From: Bacteroidota bacterium
GTDB taxonomy: Bacteria > Bacteroidota > Bacteroidia > Bacteroidales > Prolixibacteraceae
Length of the DNA: 64,000 bases
Direction of reading: 5' to 3'
Assembly: GCA_023251455.1 (NCBI GenBank)
Contig: JAHEYT010000024.1
Location: forward strand, 105,219 to 169,218
Positions within the stretch are counted from its first letter, which is position 1; each line of letters begins with the position of its first letter. Below the pieces are notes generated by a model that was given only the letters and a program-made list of their open reading frames with translations, made no database searches and was not told where the DNA came from. The position numbers and the translations under genes were made by a program. Shown piece by piece: positions 9,455 through 23,279 of this stretch.

Positions 9455-10258
9455 ATGCTTGCTTCCGGAAATATCATCAAAATGCGGTCGGAATTTGCCG
9501 ATCCGGTTCAGTATTTTTTGCCATTGGGCGAAACAGAATTGCCAATGAACGATTTGATCGGGAAAACGATCAGCATGAAATTTACCGGGCAAATCAACTG
9601 CATCGCGTGCGGCAAGCGTACCAAAACATCTTTCGGACAAGGCTTTTGCTACAACTGCCTGCAAACGGCTCCCGAAGCCAGCGAAACGGTGATGCGTCCC
9701 GAATTGTCGAAAGCGCACCTTGGCATTGCCCGCGATATGGACTGGGCACGTGAACACGACCTGATTGACCATTACGTTTACCTTGCCGTTTCAGGAGAAT
9801 TGAAGGTTGGCGTAACCCGCCATCACCAAGTGCCAACGCGCTGGATCGATCAGGGCGCAAGCGAAGCCATCATTCTGGCGCGGACTCCGAACCGCCACAT
9901 TTCAGGAGTGATTGAAGTTTACCTGAAAAACTTCTTCTCGGACAAGACGAACTGGCGTTCGATGCTTCAGAATAAGGACATTCAGGAATACAACCTTCCG
10001 GAGGAAAAAGAAAAAGCTTACCAATTGCTTCCGGCCGAATTGCAGCAATATTTGCACCCCGACAACCAAATCTGGAAAATGAACTATCCATGTTCCGACT
10101 TTCCGGCAAAAAATACCAGTGTTACGTTTGATAAGGATCCGGAGATTTCAGGAATTCTGAACGGAATAAAAGGGCAATACCTCATTTTTTCGGATGGAAG
10201 AGTGTTGAACATTCGTAAGCACAACGGGTACTTTCTGGAAGTCAGTGTAATTGACTAA
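9455..10258 (+). CDS. DUF2797-type protein
   Basis: CIACGKRTKTSFGQGFCYNC zinc-ribbon-like motif followed by HYVYLAVSGELKVGVTRHHQVPTRWIDQGASEAIILARTPNRHISGVIEV. Confidence 0.7.
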   Translation: MLASGNIIKMRSEFADPVQYFLPLGETELPMNDLIGKTISMKFTGQINCIACGKRTKTSFGQGFCYNCLQTAPEASETVMRPELSKAHLGIARDMDWAREHDLIDHYVYLAVSGELKVGVTRHHQVPTRWIDQGASEAIILARTPNRHISGVIEVYLKNFFSDKTNWRSMLQNKDIQEYNLPEEKEKAYQLLPAELQQYLHPDNQIWKMNYPCSDFPAKNTSVTFDKDPEISGILNGIKGQYLIFSDGRVLNIRKHNGYFLEVSVID

Positions 10259-10361
10259 ATTGGTAAATTTAAGGATGCCGGCATTTTGTCCTTCCTTCTC
10301 CGGTTTTTTTTTCGTTAATTTATAACTCCAAAAAGAAACCTTGGATTGACAAACTACTTTT

Positions 10362-11387
10362 TTGATTATGGAAACTATAGACTGGAAAAATTTGGGCTTT
10401 GGGTACATGAAAACGGATTACAACATCCGCTGTACATACAAAGACGGAGCATGGGGCGAGCTGGAAGTTAGCGACAGCGAAATGGTAACGATGCACATGG
10501 CAGCTACTTGCATTCACTACGGACAGGAATCGTTTGAAGGATTGAAAGCATTTCGCGGAGCCGACAATAAAATACGGGTATTTCGTATGGATGAAAATGC
10601 CAAACGGATGCAGGATTCGAGCGTTGGAACCATGATGGCCATTCTTCCGATTGAAAAATTTGAAGAAGCTGTTATTAAAGCGGTGAAATTGAACGAGCGT
10701 TTTGTGCCGCCTTACGAATCAGGAGCAGCCTTGTATATTCGTCCGTTTTTGTTCGGAACCGGAGCTCAGGTAGGCGTTAAACCTGCTTCAGAATATATGT
10801 TCATTATTTTTGTAACACCTGTAGGACCATATTTTAAAGGAGGTTTCCAAACTACGCCATTCGTCATCATGCGCGAGTTCGACCGTTCGGCGCCGCTCGG
10901 AATGGGAAAATATAAAGTGGGCGGAAATTATGCCGCCAGCCTGGTTGCTGGTGCCAAAGCGCACGAATTGGGTTATTCAAACGTGTTTTATCTCGATGCC
11001 ATCGAAAAGAAATACATCGACGAATGTGGCGCTGCCAATTTCTTCGGAATTAAAAACAACACGTATATCACACCAAAATCGAGTTCAATTTTGCCTTCGA
11101 TAACCAACAAAAGCTTGATGGTTTTGGCCGAAGACATGGGAATGAAGGTGGAACGCCGCCAGATTCCGGTGGAAGAACTAGCCACTTTTGAAGAAGCCGG
11201 TGCCTGCGGAACAGCCGCTGTAATTAGCCCGATTGAACGGATTGACGATTACGACGAGAAAAAATCCTACGTTTTCTCTACCGATGGGAAGCCTGGCCCG
11301 ATCAGCGAAAAACTCTACAAAAAATTGCGCGGCATTCAATATGGCGACGAACCCGATACACACGGTTGGGTTACAATTATTGAATAA
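10362..11387 (+). CDS. ilvE: Branched-chain amino acid aminotransferase
   Basis: Class IV PLP aminotransferase motifs: GQESFEGLKAFRGADNKIRVFR, YIRPFLFGTG, GKYKVGGNYAASLVAGAKAHELGYSNVFYLDAIEKKYIDECGAANFF. Confidence 0.9.
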   Translation: MIMETIDWKNLGFGYMKTDYNIRCTYKDGAWGELEVSDSEMVTMHMAATCIHYGQESFEGLKAFRGADNKIRVFRMDENAKRMQDSSVGTMMAILPIEKFEEAVIKAVKLNERFVPPYESGAALYIRPFLFGTGAQVGVKPASEYMFIIFVTPVGPYFKGGFQTTPFVIMREFDRSAPLGMGKYKVGGNYAASLVAGAKAHELGYSNVFYLDAIEKKYIDECGAANFFGIKNNTYITPKSSSILPSITNKSLMVLAEDMGMKVERRQIPVEELATFEEAGACGTAAVISPIERIDDYDEKKSYVFSTDGKPGPISEKLYKKLRGIQYGDEPDTHGWVTIIE

Positions 11388-11410
11388 ATAAGCACAAAAA
11401 CGATATTTTT

Positions 11411-11443
11411 AAAGCCCTGTTTGGAAGTTCCGAACAGGGCTTT
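11411..11443 (+). terminator. Rho-independent terminator after ilvE
   Basis: Perfect 11-bp stem AAAGCCCTGTT / AACAGGGCTTT with T-tract. Confidence 0.85.
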
Positions 11444-11568
11444 TGCATTAATCTCCTGAAATCACTTCCCAAAACCTGTTCTGCAACTTATTTTTCGATT
11501 TCACATAAGGGATTTAACGTCTGAACTCGTCTATAATTTGTAATTTGCACACAACCTGAAATCAATAA

Positions 11569-14772
<3,204 letters not shown>

Positions 14773-14787
14773 GTCCAGACATTTTGC

Positions 14788-14829
14788 AAAGAAGCCCTGT
14801 CAGTTTATAATGTCTGACAGGGCTTCTTT
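14788..14829. terminator. Bidirectional terminator between convergent GH2 and nadA genes
   Basis: Perfect 16-bp stem aaagaagccctgtcag/ctgacagggcttcttt with 10-nt loop, flanked by A and T runs. Confidence 0.9.
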
Positions 14830-14830
14830 T

Positions 14831-15832
14831 TTATTTCGAGATCTCCAACATTCGGAGAATTGGAAGCTGAGCTTTTCTGATCACTTCATCTGAAAGTGTT
14901 ATTTCAGGCAATTCGTTTTTCAGACAAATGTATAATTTTTGAAGACTGTTCAGTTTCATGTACGAACAATCATTGCAGCCACAGGTTGAATCGATTGATG
15001 GAGCCGGAATAAAAATTTTATCCGGACAGGCTTTGTTCATCTGGTGCAAAATACCGCTTTCGGTGGCCACAATGAATTTCTTCGATTCACTCTTGGTTAC
15101 ATAATTCAGTAGAGCTGTGGTAGAACCAATGTATTTAGCAACCAACAAAACCGGTTTTTCGCACTCCGGATGGGCAATAAATTCGGCATCCGGATGCTGA
15201 TCCATCAACTCGATAATCTTTTCAACCGAATATTTTTCGTGAACCATGCAGGCGCCATCCCAAAGAACCATTTCGCGTCCAGTCAGGCTATTGATGTAGT
15301 TACCCAGGTTTTTATCAGGCGCAAAAATCAGTTTTTGTTCCGGAGGAAAACTGTTGACGATCTTCAGCGCGTTGGCCGAGGTACAAACCACGTCGGTCAT
15401 GGTTTTTAGGTCGGCAGTACAATTGATATACGAAATCACCTGATGGTCGGGGTATTGGGCTTTAAATTCAGCGAATTTATTGGCAGGCGCTGAATCGGCG
15501 AGCGAGCAGCCTGCTTTCAGGTCGGGCAAAATCACCTTTTTTGATGGGTTAATGATTTTTGCAGTTTCTGCCATAAAATGAACACCCACAAAAACAATCA
15601 TGTCAGCTTCAGTTTTGGCAGCTTCCTGCGCTAAACCAAGGCTGTCGCCAACAAAATCAGCTATATCCTGAAGGTCGCTCTCCACATAATAGTGACTAAG
15701 AATGACCGCATTCTTTTCTTTTTTCAAGCGATTGATTTCTTCAACCAGCTTTAATTCCGGACTAATTTGCTCCTCAATAAATCCCTTTTCATCAAGCATT
15801 TGCCGGATTTGTTTTTCTTCCATCACATGCAA
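14831..15832 (-). CDS. nadA: Quinolinate synthase
   Basis: [105 protein letters not shown]. Confidence 0.95.
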   Translation of the reverse strand: MHVMEEKQIRQMLDEKGFIEEQISPELKLVEEINRLKKEKNAVILSHYYVESDLQDIADFVGDSLGLAQEAAKTEADMIVFVGVHFMAETAKIINPSKKVILPDLKAGCSLADSAPANKFAEFKAQYPDHQVISYINCTADLKTMTDVVCTSANALKIVNSFPPEQKLIFAPDKNLGNYINSLTGREMVLWDGACMVHEKYSVEKIIELMDQHPDAEFIAHPECEKPVLLVAKYIGSTTALLNYVTKSESKKFIVATESGILHQMNKACPDKIFIPAPSIDSTCGCNDCSYMKLNSLQKLYICLKNELPEITLSDEVIRKAQLPILRMLEISK

Positions 15833-16308
15833 TTTTTAGTTCGCACAAAATTAAGGCTGCAAAAATATGATTTTCGAGTGAAAATGAAATGATAAAATAA
15901 TAATATCGCCTTCCCGATCAACCAACTTCAACCCTTTTGTACCAAGTTATGAATTAAAACAGATCAGAAATCGAATTGTTTGAAGTCAGCATCATTGTAA
16001 CCCGCCGAAAGTCATTCGATTGTTTTATAATAATTTTATTTAGAAATAAAATGATTATCGAATTAAATTTTTAATATTTATTAACACTTTATCAGCAACG
16101 ATCCTGTTCATAACTATCCTTTTGAGAATCAGCAAATAGTTGTAATTTTCAACAGGGAAGAGGGTCCTATTAGACTGCATTTTTATCAGACTTCGGCTGC
16201 TGAATTTAATCGAATTGACACAGAATAGTAACATTATAGTAAGGAACAAATTACACATATTATACATCTATTAACTTTCTTTGTGCAGAAATTAAAATCA
16301 ATTTTTCT

Positions 16309-19300
16309 ATGAAAAAGATGCTAAAAGTTTATTTAGTGCTAATTGCATTTTTTGCATTTGTTTTTTCAGGTTATTCGCAGGTTACAACCTCTGGAATTTC
16401 CGGAAAAATTACAGATGCAAACAACGAGGCTCTGCCGGGAGCTACAGTTTTGGCAGTGCATCAGCCTTCTGGTACCCAATATGGTACTATTGCTAATTCG
16501 GAAGGTCGTTTTGCTCTACAAGGAATGCGTTCCGGTGGCCCATACAAGGTAGAAATTTCATTTGTTGGTTATAACAAAGCAACTTATACTGAAATTACAC
16601 TTTACCTTGGAGAATCATTTGTACTTAATGCTTCTCTTAAGGAGCAAAGTGTTGACGTAGCAGAAGTTATTGTTGTTGGATCAAAACCTTCAGCTTTTGG
16701 AACTGGCAAAACAGGAGCTTCAACCAACATTTCAACTGAGCAAATGACTCTTCTTCCATCGATCAACCGCAGTTTGGATGATTTTACCCGTCTTTCACCC
16801 TATTCCGGTGCAGGAAATTCATTCGGCGGACGTGATGGTCGTTTGAATAATGTAACGATTGACGGAGCAAACTTCAATAATAATTTCGGACTAAGTTCCA
16901 GCCTTCCAGGAGGTGGCAACCCGATTTCACTTGATGCGATTGATGAACTTCAGGTAACAATTGCTCCTTATGATGTAAAACAAGCTAACTTTGTAGGTGC
17001 TGGTATCAACGCAATTACCAAAAGTGGTAACAACCAGTTTAAAGGTTCAGCCTATACTTTTATGCGTAACCAGGATTATCGTGGAAATACAGTTGATGGA
17101 TACGATCTTGGTGTTCGTCCGACAGAAAAGACAACAACCACTGGATTTACCTTAGGTGGTCCGATTATCAAAAATAAATTATTCTTCTTTGTTAACGGAG
17201 AGCGCACCAATTCGCCTTCTCCAATTCAGCAGTGGAAGTTGTCGACTGATGGCGTTGCCAATGCCGATCAAAATATCACCCGGGTTACTGCAAACGATAT
17301 GGAAGCATTTAAAACCGGATTGGCTAAATATGGTTATGATCCGGGATCTTATACCGATTATGATGGTGGTAATTTAAATAAAAAAATGCTTGCACGCATC
17401 GACTGGAACATTAACGACAATAACAAATTCACCATTCGTTACAACTACACCAAAAACGTAGCTGATATCCCAACTAATGCAACTTCCACCGCAGCTACAA
17501 AAATGACTTCTGGCCGTATTTCGCAGAATGCAATGTCATTCAGAAACAACAGCTATTCGATGGACAACCTGGTTCATTCATTGACTGCTGAATTGAACAC
17601 ACGCATCAACAACAACATGTCGAATCAACTGTTAGGAACCTTCACCCGTATTGAAGATGTTCGTGGTTCGCTTTCTTCTCCATTTCCACATATCGACATA
17701 ATGAAAGACGGTGACGCCTTTATGTCAGCCGGTTATGAACTTTTTTCATGGAATAATGGTGTAAAAAATAATGTTACAAGTATCGTTGACAACTTCACTT
17801 ATTCTTTAGGTGTACATACTATTACTGCTGGTGCTAGTTATGAAGATCAGTATGTTTCAAATTCTTTCCAACGATTTGGCACTGGTTATTACCGTTTTAA
17901 AAGTCTTGATGACTTTGTTAACGGAGCAACTCCTGAATCATGGGGACTTACCTACGGATACGGTGGTGAATTAAATCCCGTTGCTGATTTACGTTTTGGA
18001 CAACTTTCAATCTATGCCCAGGACGAATGGAATATTACGAAAAACTTTAAATTGACCTATGGTGTTCGTGGCGATTTAACTTCGTACCTGAATGATCTGG
18101 TTGAAAATACCGAAGTATCGAAATTAACTTTCCTTGATAATAGAAAAATTAATACAGGATTGTGGCCAAATTCAAAATTCCTGCTGTCTCCACGTGTTGG
18201 ATTCAGCTATGATGTAAAAGGCGACAAATCATTGAAAGTCAGAGGAGGAACAGGTATTTTTACTGGTCGTATTCCTTTGGTATTCTTCACCAACATGCCA
18301 ACAAACGGAGGTATGGTTCAAAATACTGTAACCAAAAGTGGAGCAACTGCCACTGCAGATTTAGCTAAATTGGTACCAGGTGGTAAAATAATTACAGATG
18401 TAAATGAAATGGTAAGTGTACTTGGATTACCAACGACCGCTACAGCAGCTCTTCCGAGTTCAATTGCAGCTGTTGATCCTGACTTCAAGCTTCCTCAGGT
18501 ATGGAAAAGCACTTTAGCCGTTGATTATCAAATACCAACTTCATTCCCAATGGCTTTGACTCTTGAAGGTATGTATTCTAAAGACATCAATGCTGTTTGT
18601 CAGGTAAACGCCAATATGCCAGATCCGGTTGCCTTAGGTTATAGCCGGTTCAATGGTCCTGATAATCGATACATCTATTCAAGCACCAAGATTAACAGTA
18701 AAGTTACTGATGCAATGGTACTGATGAACACAGATAAAGGTTATGGTTATACACTTAATGCTACCTATACTACTGAGCCTGTTAAGGATTTGAAAATGAT
18801 GTTCGCCTACACTCATACTGTAGTTAAAGAAATTTCGGGTAACCCTGGAAGTCAGGCCAATTCAGCATGGCAAAACCAGGCTTCTGTTGATGGCCCTAAC
18901 CAACTTGGCTTACAAAACTCACAGTATGTAACTCCAAATAAAGTTGTGGGATCGATTAGTTACCGCAAAGCATACGGAAAATATTTCGCAACCAACATTG
19001 GTCTTTATTACAATGGGTTTAATACAGGAAGTTACAGTTGGGTATATTCATCTGACATGAACAAGGACGGTGTAAACAACGACTTAATGTATATTCCTGC
19101 TAGCAAGGATGAAATCCTGTTTAAAGATATTATCGACAGTAAAACAAAAGAAGTCTTCTTTACAGCAGCACAGCAATCTGAAGCATTGTGGAGCTTTATT
19201 GAACAAGATTCATATTTGAGCAAAAATAAAGGTAAATATGCTGAAGCTTATTCCGCAAAAATGCCTTGGGTTAATCGTTTTGACTTAAAAATTGCTCAGG

Positions 19301-19593
19301 ATTTCAGAGTAAAAGCTGGCAAAACATTAAATACTTTACAAATAAGTTTGGATATTCTGAACTTTGGAAACATGCTAAATGATTCATGGGGTGTTACTCA
19401 AACCAGTGCCCCGTCAAATTATGGCAAAATTCTAAAATACGAAAGTGTTGATGCTTCCAATCACCCAATTTATTCTATGTATTACACTACTGTTGATGGC
19501 GTTAAAAAGCTTCCAACAAAATCTTTCAGCGTTTATAATAACCAATCAAACTGCTGGCAGCTTCAACTTGGACTTAGATATATCTTTAACTAG
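16309..19593 (+). CDS. TonB-dependent receptor with N-terminal carboxypeptidase-regulatory-like domain (Oar-like)
   Basis: Signal peptide; GISGKITDANNEALPGATVLAVHQPSGTQYGTIANSEGRFAL; plug-like FGGRDGRLNNVTIDGANFNNNFGLSS; C-terminal aromatic WQLQLGLRYIFN. Confidence 0.9.
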   Translation: MKKMLKVYLVLIAFFAFVFSGYSQVTTSGISGKITDANNEALPGATVLAVHQPSGTQYGTIANSEGRFALQGMRSGGPYKVEISFVGYNKATYTEITLYLGESFVLNASLKEQSVDVAEVIVVGSKPSAFGTGKTGASTNISTEQMTLLPSINRSLDDFTRLSPYSGAGNSFGGRDGRLNNVTIDGANFNNNFGLSSSLPGGGNPISLDAIDELQVTIAPYDVKQANFVGAGINAITKSGNNQFKGSAYTFMRNQDYRGNTVDGYDLGVRPTEKTTTTGFTLGGPIIKNKLFFFVNGERTNSPSPIQQWKLSTDGVANADQNITRVTANDMEAFKTGLAKYGYDPGSYTDYDGGNLNKKMLARIDWNINDNNKFTIRYNYTKNVADIPTNATSTAATKMTSGRISQNAMSFRNNSYSMDNLVHSLTAELNTRINNNMSNQLLGTFTRIEDVRGSLSSPFPHIDIMKDGDAFMSAGYELFSWNNGVKNNVTSIVDNFTYSLGVHTITAGASYEDQYVSNSFQRFGTGYYRFKSLDDFVNGATPESWGLTYGYGGELNPVADLRFGQLSIYAQDEWNITKNFKLTYGVRGDLTSYLNDLVENTEVSKLTFLDNRKINTGLWPNSKFLLSPRVGFSYDVKGDKSLKVRGGTGIFTGRIPLVFFTNMPTNGGMVQNTVTKSGATATADLAKLVPGGKIITDVNEMVSVLGLPTTATAALPSSIAAVDPDFKLPQVWKSTLAVDYQIPTSFPMALTLEGMYSKDINAVCQVNANMPDPVALGYSRFNGPDNRYIYSSTKINSKVTDAMVLMNTDKGYGYTLNATYTTEPVKDLKMMFAYTHTVVKEISGNPGSQANSAWQNQASVDGPNQLGLQNSQYVTPNKVVGSISYRKAYGKYFATNIGLYYNGFNTGSYSWVYSSDMNKDGVNNDLMYIPASKDEILFKDIIDSKTKEVFFTAAQQSEALWSFIEQDSYLSKNKGKYAEAYSAKMPWVNRFDLKIAQDFRVKAGKTLNTLQISLDILNFGNMLNDSWGVTQTSAPSNYGKILKYESVDASNHPIYSMYYTTVDGVKKLPTKSFSVYNNQSNCWQLQLGLRYIFN

Positions 19594-19612
19594 TATTAGT
19601 TTAACCAATCAT

Positions 19613-19646
19613 AAAAAAGGGGTCTCCGCACAGAGATCCCTTTTTT
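19613..19646 (+). terminator. Rho-independent terminator after TonB receptor gene
   Basis: aaaaaaggggtctc-cgcaca-gagatccctttttt, one wobble, T-run. Confidence 0.8.
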
Positions 19647-19671
19647 CGTTTGGGTAAATGTGAAAAACTTA

Positions 19672-20928
19672 TTATGGCTTCATCCCCATCGCTTTCACAT
19701 AACCTTCATTCACTTTACAATTACTGAATTTGCAGTTTTCAATCAGCTGAAGCATGGCTTTTTTAACCAATTCCTGATCGGGACGGGCTTTCCTTATCTC
19801 ATCAAATCCGTTTCTCGGACTTTCGGTAAATTCGATGATTTTATCCCAATTCTCCGGCTGTACTATATTCATTACTGAGCTTGGATTTCCCATCCGTTTA
19901 AATGGCCAATACGTCCAGCCAATGTTGTTGCGTTCCATTAATCGGGTCCAGGCGCCAATCCATTGATCAGAATTTTCACCGGTTTCGCCCATGTATATTG
20001 GTAAATTCACAGAATCGCGGAAATTGACAAAATCCTGAATGTTGGCCTGCAAAGTGTCGCACCAATAGCGGTGACAGGTGTACATCAATTTATCGTCGAA
20101 CTTCGAATCGTGAAAAACGGTGAAGTTGCTGTTCCATTGAGCGCCTCCCAACAAAACAATGTGGTTTTTATCCACTTCGCGAATGGCAGCTACAGCGCGT
20201 TTATATATAGGTTCTAGCGCGGCATTCAGCTTTTCTTTTTCGTCGGGAAAGTAGGTAGCAATAGGTTCGTTCAATAAATCGTAACCCAGAATAACCGGTT
20301 CATTTTTGTAGTGGTCAGCAATCCTCTTCCAGATTTCGGTGAATTGTTGCTGACTGGTTTCGCTGGTCATCAACCACGGATAGCCATAACTGTCGTCGAT
20401 GTTATCACCGGTTTGCCCGCCCGGTGCATCGTGCATGTCCAGAATCAGGTAAATATCCGACTCGCGACACCACGACACCAAGCTATCCAAACGCTGAAAC
20501 CCATCCTGATTGGAGTTCAACCCCATGTAATCTTCATCGGTAAATAACTTGTAGTGAAACGGTATCCGAATGGTATTCATCCCTGTTTTGCGAATGTAAC
20601 GAATGTCGTTGCGGGTAATATAATTGTCCTTAAACTGCTTCCAGAACTCGTTGGTAAAATCGGGGCTCACCATTTCGCAAAATGCCTGATTGATCAAACG
20701 GGCTGAACTTGTTTTCTTAAACCCGAACATGTAGCCTTCAGGGTTGAGCCAATTGCCCAGATTGATGCCTTGAATGAAAATTTTTTTGCCATCAGGAGTA
20801 ATCAGGTTTTGCCCTTCAACTTTGATGAAGCTCTGATTCACTGACGATTCGGGTTTAATAGCCGGACTGCAGGCGGATAAAAATAGAATTCCAGCCAGAA
20901 AGAAATTGAATAACAGATTTTTAGTCAT
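19672..20928 (-). CDS. GH5-like cellulase-family glycoside hydrolase, lipoprotein
   Basis: Lipobox LFLSACSP; GINLGNWLNPEGYMFGF, TRNDIRYIRKTGMNTIRIPFHYK, YLILDMHDAPGGQ, LGYDLLNEPI, YMGETGENSDQWIGAW. Confidence 0.85.
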   Translation of the reverse strand: MTKNLLFNFFLAGILFLSACSPAIKPESSVNQSFIKVEGQNLITPDGKKIFIQGINLGNWLNPEGYMFGFKKTSSARLINQAFCEMVSPDFTNEFWKQFKDNYITRNDIRYIRKTGMNTIRIPFHYKLFTDEDYMGLNSNQDGFQRLDSLVSWCRESDIYLILDMHDAPGGQTGDNIDDSYGYPWLMTSETSQQQFTEIWKRIADHYKNEPVILGYDLLNEPIATYFPDEKEKLNAALEPIYKRAVAAIREVDKNHIVLLGGAQWNSNFTVFHDSKFDDKLMYTCHRYWCDTLQANIQDFVNFRDSVNLPIYMGETGENSDQWIGAWTRLMERNNIGWTYWPFKRMGNPSSVMNIVQPENWDKIIEFTESPRNGFDEIRKARPDQELVKKAMLQLIENCKFSNCKVNEGYVKAMGMKP

Positions 20929-21013
20929 GTTGATTTTGGTTTGTGGTTAGTAAATTCAGGATAAAGTTATCGAATATTTTAATTGCTGATATTCGTTCTG
21001 TAAATGACAAAAA

Positions 21014-21047
21014 AAAGACAGTTTTCCGAGTTCGAAAAACTGTCTTT
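21014..21047 (-). terminator. Terminator downstream of the M23/LysM gene
   Basis: aaagacagttttcc-gagttc-gaaaaactgtcttt with A-run on + strand (U-tract on minus transcript). Confidence 0.75.
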
Positions 21048-21087
21048 CCTATATCCGGATTGATTTTCCGGAGAAATTAATATTGCT

Positions 21088-22002
21088 CTAATTGATTCGA
21101 AGAACCGAACCAACCTTTAATGTTTTTTGTGCGGTAATTTTATTGGCAGCACAAAGTTTTTTCACGGTAGTATTGTACTTTTTGGCAATCGTCCAAAGGT
21201 TATCACCTTTCCTGATCACATGTTTAGAAGCGCCACTTCCGGAAGCCAAAAGAAGTTTATTTTCAGGAGCCGGTTTATCCCTGAGGTCCCTTAAGTCGGT
21301 TACAAACTGTTTGTTTTTGTAATATACTTTGTCCGACCTGAGAGCACACGTTTCATAATCGATGTATTTATTCGAATCGAATGGTTCACCAAAAAGTCGT
21401 GTTTCAAAGTGAAGGTGATTGCAGGATGCCCTACCAGTCCTTCCACCTAAACCGACTAAATCTCCTGCCTTAATGGTGTCATTCACTTTTACCTTAATTG
21501 CTTTCAGGTGGGCATAAATGGTTTCGAGACCATTACTATGCCTTACCAGCACTAAATTTCCGTACCCCCGAAAACTTTTTGCAAGCCTCACACGACCATC
21601 AAACGCACAGCGAACGGTATCGCCCGAATTCAGCCTGATGTCAGTTCCGGTGTGCATTCTCCGGTGACGCCAGCCAAATTTCGAAAGTATCTGGCCTTTA
21701 AAAGGCATAACAAACTGACTGTCGCCCGAATTCAGCAGTGAAATAACAATGGTGTCATTTTTATTGGGGAGAGTATTTGCAGGGTATTTTATCTGGGTTG
21801 AGTTCCAGATATTTTTGTAAATCGTCTCGTCAGTGGTTTTAAGGGAGTCAACTTCTAAGTCTTCGTTATCGTTGGTCAGAGTGTCGACTTGAAAAGTTTC
21901 GTTTATTGGATCAATCGTAGCAGGAAGTGGTTCTTGTGCAGTGCTATACAAAGAAAATAGTATGCCAATTGCCAGTGTTATTGCGGTTTTCTTCATTTTC
22001 AA
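21088..22002 (-). CDS. M23-family peptidoglycan endopeptidase with C-terminal LysM
   Basis: FGWRHRRMHTGTDIRLNSGDTVRCAFDGRV, HLKAIKVKVNDTIKAGDLVGLGGRTGRASCNHLHFETR; C-terminal HVIRKGDNLWTIAKKYNTTVKKLCAANKI. Confidence 0.9.
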   Translation of the reverse strand: MKMKKTAITLAIGILFSLYSTAQEPLPATIDPINETFQVDTLTNDNEDLEVDSLKTTDETIYKNIWNSTQIKYPANTLPNKNDTIVISLLNSGDSQFVMPFKGQILSKFGWRHRRMHTGTDIRLNSGDTVRCAFDGRVRLAKSFRGYGNLVLVRHSNGLETIYAHLKAIKVKVNDTIKAGDLVGLGGRTGRASCNHLHFETRLFGEPFDSNKYIDYETCALRSDKVYYKNKQFVTDLRDLRDKPAPENKLLLASGSGASKHVIRKGDNLWTIAKKYNTTVKKLCAANKITAQKTLKVGSVLRIN

Positions 22003-22123
22003 AATTTGGGTTAATACTTAGCTCAAAAATTTGAACGGGAAGCGAAGGTAACCTTTTCATTAATAAATCTACCACTTTCTGCTAAAAGACATGCTCATTT
22101 TAACAAACTATAACACCATTTTG

Positions 22124-22131
22124 TACATTTG
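22124..22131 (+). promoter_or_regulatory. Putative Bacteroidetes -7 promoter element (TAnnTTTG)
   Basis: TACATTTG located 37 bp upstream of the 22161 start; no clear -33 TTTG. Confidence 0.4.
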
Positions 22132-22160
22132 CAACTGTTATTAAGAAGTTAATTGAAAAG

Positions 22161-23279
22161 ATGAAAAGCAGTGTTTTCCGCAAGATTTTGAAGTACTTAG
22201 GGTTTGGATTTGCGGGTATTTTCGCATTAATTGGATTGGGTTTGACCGTTGGATTTTTTGCAGTAAAATTTCACCTGACGAACGACCCCGGAGTTGTTGA
22301 CCTGAACGACCGGTATTTTCAGGAAATAAAAGATAAATATGGTCGGGGTACCGATGGAGGCGACTCAAAAGTTGACCTCAGTGAAGCTAAATTGCTTCAT
22401 AATCTCTCCGTTTTAAGTAAGTATTATCCTACCAATGCTTACTACATTCAGAATGCCTATTTCGAAAGCCATAAGCTGAAGGAAGCTCAACGAATGCTTG
22501 AGGCTGTTGATATGTACATGCAGCAAGATCCGGAATACATTAAAGAAGTAAATTCATTTGTTGAAAATGGCGATGCAAAACAGGCAAAGCTCAAAGCAAA
22601 GAGTGTTTTCGAATGGATGAATATTCCGGAATGGCAGGATTTCAAACTGGCTGTGGCTAAAGACAAACCGCTGATTGATTCGGTAGCTGAGGTTACTGGC
22701 GTAGAACCACGCTTAATTGTCTCGGTGTTGGTTGGCGAACAAATCCGTTTGTTCAATTCGAGCCGCGAAGCCTATAAAAAATGGATTGGGCCATTGAAAA
22801 TCCTTTCGGTAGAAACGACTTTTTCACTTGGAGTGACAGGTATAAAAGTGCCTACCGCTCAAACAATCGAAAGGAATCTAAAAGACAGCACATCGATTTT
22901 TTATCTGGGCAAACCTTACGAGAACCTACTCGATTTTCAAACCAACAATATTAATCAGGAGCGTTTTAACCGGCTCACATCATACAAAAATCACTTTTAT
23001 TCCTATTTATACGCTGCCCTTAACGTAAAGCAAATCAATGCGCAGTGGGAAAGATCTGGATTCCCAATCAGCGAACGCCCTGAAATTTTGGCGACTCTTT
23101 ACAATATCGGATACGAAGTTTCGGTACCTAAAGAAAATCCGGTAGTCGGCGGTTCTGGTATAAATATCAAGGGGAAAAAGTACTCCTTTGGATCAGTTGC
23201 CTACGAATTTTACTATTCCGGAGAATTATTCGATCTGTTCCCATTCAAGAACTCCAGATTCGATTTCACGGATGTTTAG
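22161..23279 (+). CDS. Membrane-anchored protein, possibly DUF1402/lytic-transglycosylase-like
   Basis: N-terminal TM FGFAGIFALIGLGLTVGFFAV; PLIDSVAEVTGVEPRLIVSVLVGEQIRLFNSSREAYKKWIGPLKILSVETTFSLGVTGIKVPTAQTIERNL resembles a lysozyme-like fold segment. Confidence 0.5.
   Translation: MKSSVFRKILKYLGFGFAGIFALIGLGLTVGFFAVKFHLTNDPGVVDLNDRYFQEIKDKYGRGTDGGDSKVDLSEAKLLHNLSVLSKYYPTNAYYIQNAYFESHKLKEAQRMLEAVDMYMQQDPEYIKEVNSFVENGDAKQAKLKAKSVFEWMNIPEWQDFKLAVAKDKPLIDSVAEVTGVEPRLIVSVLVGEQIRLFNSSREAYKKWIGPLKILSVETTFSLGVTGIKVPTAQTIERNLKDSTSIFYLGKPYENLLDFQTNNINQERFNRLTSYKNHFYSYLYAALNVKQINAQWERSGFPISERPEILATLYNIGYEVSVPKENPVVGGSGINIKGKKYSFGSVAYEFYYSGELFDLFPFKNSRFDFTDV

Noticed and set aside
23188-23271. Upstream start of the DUF2233-type ORF at 23188
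   Set aside because: The first 28 residues overlap the upstream gene and do not look like a signal peptide; ATG 23272 gives a better hydrophobic N-terminus.
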